64,000 nt of DNA from Macrostomum hystrix (Eukaryota; Platyhelminthes; Macrostomidae): positions 10,944,001-11,008,000 of the forward strand of contig CATNEN010000039.1 in the NCBI GenBank assembly GCA_950097015.1, in the 5' to 3' direction. Made by a program: the position numbers and the translations under genes. Within the stretch, counting starts at the first letter, position 1, and every line of letters starts with the position of its first letter. Positions 57,347 through 64,000 of the stretch are shown piece after piece. The notes under the pieces are model-generated. The model did not search any database and had not been told where the DNA came from. It worked only from the letters and a program-made list of their open reading frames with translations.

Positions 57347-58540
57347 TTAGTGCTGAGAGGGCCAGTGCTGGCCTCGTGGACCAGCCCCCTCGGCGTTTGG
57401 GCAGTTGCGTCGGATGTGGCCTGGTCGACTACAGCCGAAACAGACTGGGCCTGCAGCTACTGGCTGATGCTGCTCACGCCTCTCAGATGAGATCGGCCGC
57501 TGGTTAATAGGTTGCTTAGGCTGCACCGAAGCTTTAGGTGGCACTGGCAAGCTTTTTGGCAGAAACTCACTGCTAAATACTCGTCCTGATCCAGTGCTGC
57601 TACTGGCAGTAGCCATGTATGCCTGCGTCTCGCGAAACTGTTGGGCAATTCGCAGTGCTTGCTCCGCAGTCCCTGGCGGTACTGGCTGGTTCAGCAGTCT
57701 CTCCGTGACATAGTTGTCGTTGAGCCCGTGCATGAACTGCTCGAGGACCATCTGCTGTACGTAGGCTTGAGCTCTCACGTCCGGGTAGGCCCTTGCCGCC
57801 AATCGCTGTAGCTCCGTCAGGTATGTCTCGAATCGCTCTTCGGGGCGACGCTGCCGGGCACGGAATTCGCGACGAATAAGTGCAGCACTTTTCGAGCCAC
57901 CGTGACGCGATCGGAGGTGCTCGACCAGGTTCTCATAAGAAAGTTCCGGAAGCTGGTCCGGTGTTGTGCTCGGTGGGAGGCCAAAATGGGCGCACTGCAT
58001 CGCCAGCCATGTGGTGTACGTTATGAAAGCAGGTCCAAGATAGGACGTCAGAGTACTGACCTTGTCTGAATCTAAAAGGCCGGGAAAACGGCCCATGTAG
58101 GCGCCAATTCGCAATAGGAAGTCATCAAAATCCTCTCGACCGTTGTACGCAGCTGGTTTTGGCACCGGCGGCAGGACACAACGCTGTGGCTGAACCTGAT
58201 ATTCTGACAACTGTTGGCAATGTTGCTGATGAGGCGACTGGAAAAACGGGTGATTCAATGCTGGAGGATGCTGGTCAAACTGCGGCAGGAATGGGTTTGT
58301 CGATATTAATGAAACCGGAGCATGCCGCATCTCTGTCTCTCGTACATTCTCGGATGACAGAAACGGGTTTGTCGCCTGGCCGGTAGAGTGATAGTGTGAC
58401 CGCGCACTCATGGATTCAGATGGTTCATAGAATGACGCTGCGGCTGCCGTGGCGTGAATAGCATGCCCGTTTTGATGTCTCACAAGTCGACCTCGGAGTT
58501 CCAAAAAATCGTCGTCATCCAGGTTCTGGTCGTTCCACAT
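57347..58540 (-). CDS. gag: Gypsy gag polyprotein
   Basis: An open frame of 397 codons begins 27 nt inside the 5' LTR. The N-terminal third is proline/histidine/glutamine-rich. The middle (FDDFLLRIGAYMGRFPG to RFETYLTELQRLAARAYPD) is the retrotransposon capsid-like region. Near the C-terminus a single zinc knuckle, CFGCSRPGHIRRNC (CX2CX4HX4C), should bind the RNA genome. The pol frame overlaps the knuckle-to-stop region and lies at -1, so Pol is probably made by frameshifting. No frame-disrupting change is seen. Confidence 0.93.
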   Translation of the reverse strand: MWNDQNLDDDDFLELRGRLVRHQNGHAIHATAAAASFYEPSESMSARSHYHSTGQATNPFLSSENVRETEMRHAPVSLISTNPFLPQFDQHPPALNHPFFQSPHQQHCQQLSEYQVQPQRCVLPPVPKPAAYNGREDFDDFLLRIGAYMGRFPGLLDSDKVSTLTSYLGPAFITYTTWLAMQCAHFGLPPSTTPDQLPELSYENLVEHLRSRHGGSKSAALIRREFRARQRRPEERFETYLTELQRLAARAYPDVRAQAYVQQMVLEQFMHGLNDNYVTERLLNQPVPPGTAEQALRIAQQFRETQAYMATASSSTGSGRVFSSEFLPKSLPVPPKASVQPKQPINQRPISSERREQHQPVAAGPVCFGCSRPGHIRRNCPNAEGAGPRGQHWPSQH

Positions 58541-58567
58541 AATAGTAGAGCTGGCGTGGTCGCCAAA

Positions 58568-58882
58568 TGTAGTATAACTGGGTTTGAAGGCCGCGAATTT
58601 AAACAGTTTTACTACAGCAATTTAACGTCTTCAGCTTACACGCCGCGCCGCGCCTTACACTTGTAGTTACTCTCGATTGCAGCGCGCTTTTCAAACTGGT
58701 GCGATTATATTTTAATTAGACAACGATTAAAATAATTTATAATTAATACTTGCATTATTTTCAAGGGTCATAAAAGTAGAAATTAATAACATAATAATGC
58801 TATTTGCAATCGCTATAGTTACTGTATAGCAACAATTAAATATTTAGCGCAATTTTAAAAGAACATTTCCAGCCGCACTACA
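58568..58882 (-). repeat. Gypsy 5' LTR
   Basis: 315 bp, same ends as its partner. It should carry the promoter of the element on the minus strand; no TATA position is assigned with confidence. Confidence 0.95.
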
Positions 58883-58990
58883 ACGCGCACAGCACGCGCA
58901 GTTATAGTAATGTATTGGTTTCCCGATGGATATTCAGATTGATATTCGATGAATCAAAATTCTATAAAATTAAACAAACTCGGAGTGTCG

Positions 58991-59346
58991 ACACTTTATA
59001 TTCTCCATACAGCAACCGAGATATGATACCGTGTCAAATTTCTACCAAATTGGACTGGTAGTTTCGGAGATTATCACCTGTACGTGGTGCTCGCCATCTC
59101 TGTAATGTATTTCAATAGGCTCCATTGATATTCGCAGGAGAGACACTTTGGCTTAATCCGCACTGCTCACACTTTATATTCTCCATACAGCAACCGAGAT
59201 ATGAGACCGTGTCAAATTTCTACCAAATTGGACTGGTAGTTTCGGAGATAATCACCTGTACGTGGTGCTCGCCATCTCTGTAATGTATTTCAATAGGCTC
59301 CATTGATATTCGCAGGAGAGACACTTTGGCTTAATCCACACTGCTC
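58991..59346. repeat. 178-bp tandem duplication, two copies
   Basis: A 178-bp unit beginning ACACTTTATATTCTCCATAC at 58991 repeats at 59169 with few changes; a third partial start stands at 59347. It lies just outside the gypsy element and does not match the LTR. Confidence 0.85.
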
Positions 59347-59359
59347 ACACTTTATATTC

Positions 59360-60820
59360 TCTACTATAATTTATAGAATTATGCTGCGTTGTATCCTTGT
59401 TCGCCTTTAAAACTTTACTTTCTGGGCCCCTACTACTATACTAAACGTCGTCTGTCTTGTTGCATATTCTAATAATACTTTCATTTACTTTATATCTTAC
59501 TCATATTTGAAAATAATGTAATGCTTTCTTACTAACTCAGAGTTCTTAAACTACTACCTAAAATTGACGACTTGAGCTATAATGTAACCCTTTCCCCTCT
59601 CCCATTCTTTGTTACAGTAAACCATCTGTAAATTTTTAAAGTGTTAATTACAATGATAAACAAAATATTATTTTTTAAGGTCAAATGACTTGCAGCCTAC
59701 CTGGTTTGCTAGCTATTGGCTCTAACTCTAAAGAATACTGAAGGCATTGGTACTTAGTAGTAGTAGTAGGCCTATTATTAATATATATTGTGCATAAAAT
59801 GCTCTGACTCATGGTTTTAGTTAGCACTTGTAATGGCATTGGCATACTACATTTTAATTTCATTGCTGGTGATGAAAATGGTGATAACAAGTGTGCATTT
59901 ATGGTTACCTGACCATTTTGTTACTAGGCCTAATTAAAAAAAATTATGCAGAATTTGGCAGTACAGTAAATTTAATTGAGTTAAGGTTGCATACCCCAGA
60001 AGGCACAAGAAAAAAGATATAATTATCTAGGCCTATAAATAATTATTTTTATTTCTAAGACAACTAAACTCTAATGTGTTATTGGTCCATTATATTGTCA
60101 TGAGCCATCTTCTGGGTCTATCATATATTTTCTTCTTGTACTCAAAACTAAATTATATAGTTAAAGCATTTGCTGTACAGCCAATGGCCAGATCAGGGGC
60201 ATAATGTTATGGTATGAATACATATAGATAGTTTGTGCTTTAACTTAAAAAACCTTGAGCAAATGGCCCACACAACTATGAATTAGCTAAACATTTAGAT
60301 TTTAATTTATAAATATTTTTGAACTGCTGAGTTTGCTCAGTCACTAGGCCTATAGCTGTCACAGTAGAGAAGATGATCTTGGATAGCCAACATTTTTATC
60401 CAATGCTCTCTTACACTGGTGTATATGTGTCTTTGGTTTTTCCTGTATAGGATTTACAGGAAATGTTCACGATCAATGTATCTGGATCATTTTATGCATG
60501 CCAAAAAAGTATTGTGTGTATTAGCCTTTAGGCTAGACTTTACATACATAGCATATAATCAGGTACATTTTAAATGACCCATAGGCATGCATCTTGGCAT
60601 GTATGGCATCATTCAAAAAGATATAAAATCTGTAACTATAGCTGAATTGTTGAATCTTATTAGCCATGCAGTAGAAGTAGGACCATGGTTTTTTTCGAGG
60701 AATTTTCATGTGTTTATAAAATTGATCAATTTATGCTTTAAGCTTTTTATGGTGATTGCTAAAATTAATAATTGTTTTTCATATTTAATTAAAAAACTTT
60801 TATCTATCCTTTTTATTTCA
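59360..60820. other. 5' flank of the B-box gene
   Basis: AT-rich. Upstream exons could exist here but none was recognised, including no RING motif. A 3' splice site (TTTTTATTTCAG) ends at 60821. Confidence 0.35.
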
Positions 60821-60863
60821 GCAATTAGGAATATCAGAACATACACTTTATATTTGCTTCATA

Positions 60864-63239
60864 ATGGTAAGCAGATTTCTCTATTGATACTTTTGCCTTG
60901 TTGACATCAATTAATTCCATGAAATTTCAAACATTTTTTATTTTAGGAATGCAATAAAACTGATATCAATAGTGCTGGTAATGACCAGGATCTAATCAAA
61001 GACCTTATAAATTCAATTGTTAGTCAGGTTTGTTGCCTGGAAAATAATAAAGTGTCAGAGCCTCAGGCTGGGAAGATTCAAGAACTGATGGGCGAGAATA
61101 ATATTCAAGCAGCACCTGAGATGGAAGAGGTACTCTTAATTGCTTTTCTTATTTCAAATAACAAAATGATAGCTACCTATGTAATGTCGATATTAAACAA
61201 GTATTTGACAAAATAGTTTTCTTGCGAATTATATTACCTCTGAATGTCTTTGTAGACTCAACTAGAGCCACAAATGTGCATGAAGTGCCAAAAGGAAGCC
61301 TGCCTCATATGCCACAGCTGCAGCTCTGGTTAGTACTTAGTACACCAGTGCTTATTTTTTTTAGTTTTACTTCTCTACTTTTACTTATTAGGATGTAGCC
61401 TTTTAGTTTTTTAATCTGCTCAAATGTTCTCATTGCAGCTGATATATCAGTCATCCTGTGCTTGAAGTGCTATATCGGCTATCATGATTTTGAAGCACTC
61501 AAGCACAAAGCTAGCGTATTTTCACCTGATGTAAGTTCGTCTAGGCCGAGTTGTAAGTTTAAATCCTTTCCTAGAGTGGCCTTTCTCCACATCCTGCTTT
61601 CAGGCGCTGGTAAGATTTGTCGGCGACGAGATGGAAAGCACCGTTCTTCCCGGCTCCGAGCGAGACTTTGACGCCCTGATCGAGTCGAAAGTCTTCAAAA
61701 ATAGGTGCGAAATGGCGGGTAATTTTTATGCGCTCAGACGGAGATTATATTTCAACTATCAAATTTTCAATATCTAATCTAGACTTCCTAATACTTCGTT
61801 TTTAGCTTAAGTTGTTTTTCTTTTTTTATACAAAAGAAATTCGTTTAGTTATTCGTAGTTACGTATTCTGCACTACCGACACCATTTGTTATTTTGTACA
61901 CTAACCATGCAGTTCGTTACTTTTTATGAACTAACCATGTAGTTCTTTACTTTTTTATACACGAACCATGCATTTCGTTACTTTAGTCCGTACACTTTTC
62001 TGCATAACCGTAGCAATTGGAATAAATACGAGCCGTATTTACATATTTATAATTCGTTACTTTTCAGCTCGTTACACATGCCATCCGTGCTAAACGGTCC
62101 CCTTTTTGCTCATTAAATCACTAAGGCCACCTCTCCACCCACTCCCCAGTTACCTGGCTCTGGTTTCAGACTTTAAAACTGTGGCAGCCAAGTTCCAGTC
62201 ACGCGCCCAGTCGCTTATCGACTCATTGGATAAAGTGACTAAATCGCATTGCAACGAGCTGCGCGCCGTCTGGCGGGAGCAGGAGAGCCGGCTGGTGTCC
62301 AAGCGTAGCCTCCACCGATTAGCCGCGTCCAAGGTGAATAGCTATCGAGAGCGCCTCGCCAGCATCATCTCCGGTGTTCAAGATGAAAACGGCGACGCCA
62401 ATGATAATTTTAGCGACATTTTGGACCTCTTGGCACAGGCTTATAGAGTGAGTCTGAGGGTCTGTGGGACTCTAGATAGCGGAACATCTCATGCTGTGTG
62501 ATCGATAATCATAATCGATATCATCATTATAAATACAAAAATTGTTCCGTTTGTGATATTTGGAAATCGAAATCCCGACCTTCCATGCGCGAGTCCGACG
62601 CTAAAAAAACACGTCCATCTCGCCTCAATTCTAGTCGAAGCCGAAGCTGGACAGGGCCGGGCCGAACGAGCTGCCCATTCTGAGCGCCCAGGAGCCGCTG
62701 CTGCTGCTGCAGCAGGCCGCGCCCAGCAACCTGGCTGAGCTGCTCGCCCAGCTGTCCAGCGCCTGCGACGCTGTGGAACTGGCGTTCAGCACTCCCTGCC
62801 TGCTCCATCCAGTCAGCTCCGTCAGCCTGATGTCTCGCGGCTCCGCACTGCTTGCAGATCTGCCAGTCGACTCGCTGGCGCCTGGCTCTGTACGCACCTA
62901 CCGCCTGCTGAATTCCCGGCTGAGCGGCTACGGCCTGTTCACCGCTGCGTTGGATTGCCAGCAGCGATCCACCCTGCTGCGTCACATGGCCACAGATGTC
63001 TCACTGCGGCTAGCCTCAGGCGAGTTTAGCCCGCCGCAGCCGGCCTTGACGCCGAGTGTCGGCGCGCCGGTTCTGGCCCGACATCTGGGCTTCTGGCGCC
63101 GCGGCCGTTTGGCCTATCAGAACGACTCGGGCTATCCTTCTGCTAGGCGGGACAACAGCGTCACCTACTGGGGCGTCCAATTCATCGACATGGCCTTTAT
63201 TGAACGCGTGGCTTCCAGCGATATCATTGTACTTGACAG
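60864..63239 (+). CDS. B-box / coiled-coil protein (TRIM-like), partial; continues past window
   Basis: GT-AG exons 60864-60866, 60947-61129, 61256-61328, 61439-61530, 61604-61704, 62150-62447 and 62635-63239 join in one frame (451 codons plus 2 nt). The last exon ends at a donor. ATG at 60864 is the last codon of its exon. Residues 70-109 form a C6H2 zinc site: C70, C73, C81, C84, C94, C97, H102, H109. This matches the B-box spacing, C-X2-C-X7-C-X2-C-X9-C-X2-C-X4-H-X6-H. A helical, charged region (about 151-250; DFKTVAAKFQSRAQSL, ASKVNSYRERLASI) fits the coiled coil after TRIM B-boxes. The following 200 residues are of unknown type and contain GFWRRGRLAYQ and VASSDIIVLDR. No RING domain was seen. 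Exon 60822-60866 may be UTR ending in the ATG. Confidence 0.6.
61895..61985. repeat. Short tandem repeat in an intron of the B-box gene
   Basis: About three units of roughly 30 bp with AACCATGCAGTTCGTTACTT-type sequence. Diverged and non-coding. Confidence 0.6.
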
Positions 63240-63522
63240 GTGGGTGGATTACCACGAAGCCATTTTGCCGCCCGTTTTTATACCAGGGGGGTATTTTCCC
63301 CTTGAAATTTTTTTGGCTGTGCCCAATTTCTAACAGCGTTTGGTGGTGACTGATTGGTGGACAGACTAGGCAAGGGTGTACTTTGGTTGAGCTGGGCCTA
63401 ATATTAACGGCTTAGTGAAAGTAGAGAAATTCGCGTCAGGGTGTGGCCAAGTTCCACCAGTTGTAACCATTAAAAGTCCAGCAGTCCGTCTAGATAAAGG
63501 TAGGTGACCACCAAAGACGGAG

Positions 63523-64000
63523 ATGATGCAGGCTTATTCGGGTGACATGCTGATACAAGATGATATCACTGTCCCAGATCCTCAGATTGAAGATGTCACT
63601 GTCCCAGATCCTCAGATTGATGGTGCTACTGTCCCAGATCCTCAGATTGAAGATGTCACTGTCCCAGATCCTCAGATTGGTGGTGCTACTGTCCCAGATC
63701 CTCAGATTGATGGTGCTACTGTCCCAGATCCTCAGATTGATGGTGCTACTGTCCCAGATCCTCAGGTTGATAGTGCTACTGTCCCAGATCCTCAGATTGA
63801 TGGTGCTACTGTCCCAGATCCTCAGATTGGTGGTGCTACTGTCCCAGATCCTCAGATTGATAGTGCTACTGTCCCAGATCCTCAGATTGATGGTGCTACT
63901 GTCCCAGATCCTCAGATTGATGGTGCTACTGTCCCAGATCCTCAGATTGATGGTGCTACTGTCCCAGATCCTCAGATTGATGGTGCTACTGTCCCAGATC
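63523..64000 (+). CDS. Open frame of 10-residue repeats (TVPDPQIDGA), runs off the window
   Basis: From ATG 63523 (an in-frame TGA at 63505 precedes it) the frame is open to the end. It gives MMQAYSGDMLIQDD, then about fourteen 10-residue units of the form TVPDPQI-D/E/G-G/D/S-A/V. The 30-bp period keeps the frame for any number of copies. The difference types seen between units all change the amino acid. That leaves open whether this is an exon of an acidic, proline-containing repeat protein or a plain minisatellite. It starts 280 bp after the last B-box exon, but I found no acceptor with the right phase to join them. Confidence 0.4.
   Translation, partial: MMQAYSGDMLIQDDITVPDPQIEDVTVPDPQIDGATVPDPQIEDVTVPDPQIGGATVPDPQIDGATVPDPQIDGATVPDPQVDSATVPDPQIDGATVPDPQIGGATVPDPQIDSATVPDPQIDGATVPDPQIDGATVPDPQIDGATVPDPQIDGATVPD
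63541..64000. repeat. 30-bp minisatellite
   Basis: Units of CTGTCCCAGATCCTCAGATT plus ten variable bases, near-identical, from about 63568 to the window end. Confidence 0.95.

Larger units (their letters stand above)
52046..58882 (-). mobile_element. Apparently intact Ty3/gypsy LTR retrotransposon
   Basis: A 6.84-kb element on the minus strand. Its 315-bp LTRs (TG...CA ends) show no difference by eye. ACGC at 52042-52045 and 58883-58886 is a 4-bp target duplication. Order is 5' LTR, gag, pol (protease, reverse transcriptase, RNase H, integrase), about 1 kb of non-coding sequence, 3' LTR. That order of pol domains defines the Ty3/gypsy group. The primer-binding site (minus strand TGGCGACCACGCCAGC) starts 2 bases inside the 5' LTR; which tRNA it matches was not determined. 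A purine-rich GAGGAGTG tract lies next to the 3' LTR. No env-like frame is convincing. Identical LTRs and full frames imply a very recent insertion. Confidence 0.95.

Noticed and set aside
63240-63523. Joining the decapeptide repeat to the B-box gene
   Set aside because: No acceptor in this interval gave the phase needed after the exon ending at 63239.

Overview
This is animal nuclear DNA. Its genes have spliced introns with GT-AG ends, and the interspersed repeats are tRNA-headed SINEs, several LINE fragments, hAT-like elements and a Ty3/gypsy retrotransposon. Two housekeeping genes are recognisable: hydroxylysine kinase and nuclear DNA topoisomerase I. Nearly every gene model has a good 3' splice site 16-110 nt upstream of its ATG, which would fit spliced-leader trans-splicing. 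A spiralian such as a free-living flatworm is a reasonable guess, but the species cannot be fixed from this sequence.

Layout. Bases 1-3.7 kb hold LINE debris, with a reverse-transcriptase piece on the minus strand and an endonuclease/linker piece on the plus strand split by a 1.1-kb inverted-repeat element. Hydroxylysine kinase (3 exons) lies at 4.4-6.3 kb. Another LINE piece and AT-rich sequence follow to 10 kb. Topoisomerase I (4 exons, SINEs in its introns) lies at 10.1-14.0 kb. From 15.5 to 49.1 kb there is a head-to-tail array of one paralogous gene family, all on the plus strand: five apparently complete genes of 1081-1135 residues and one truncated pseudogene. A possible seventh relic lies at 51.4 kb. 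LINE and SINE copies sit between and inside the genes. The array ends at a 1.05-kb, 35-bp satellite. An apparently intact gypsy element with same-length LTRs lies on the minus strand at 52.0-58.9 kb. A B-box/coiled-coil gene occupies about 60.8-63.2 kb and probably continues beyond the window. The right edge is a 30-bp minisatellite that is open as a 10-residue repeat.

The unusual content is the gene array. The proteins match no family I can name. Each has two large helix-rich, TPR-like modules, each on its own long exon (split by one extra intron in the first gene). A 31-residue (once 39-residue) linker exon and a C-terminal domain exon follow. The two modules resemble one another in motif order, so the protein looks like an old internal duplication that was later multiplied in tandem. 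Intron phases (0, 0, 1) are the same in all copies. Cellular role is unknown; no signal peptide or membrane segment is evident, so an intracellular scaffold is the simplest guess.
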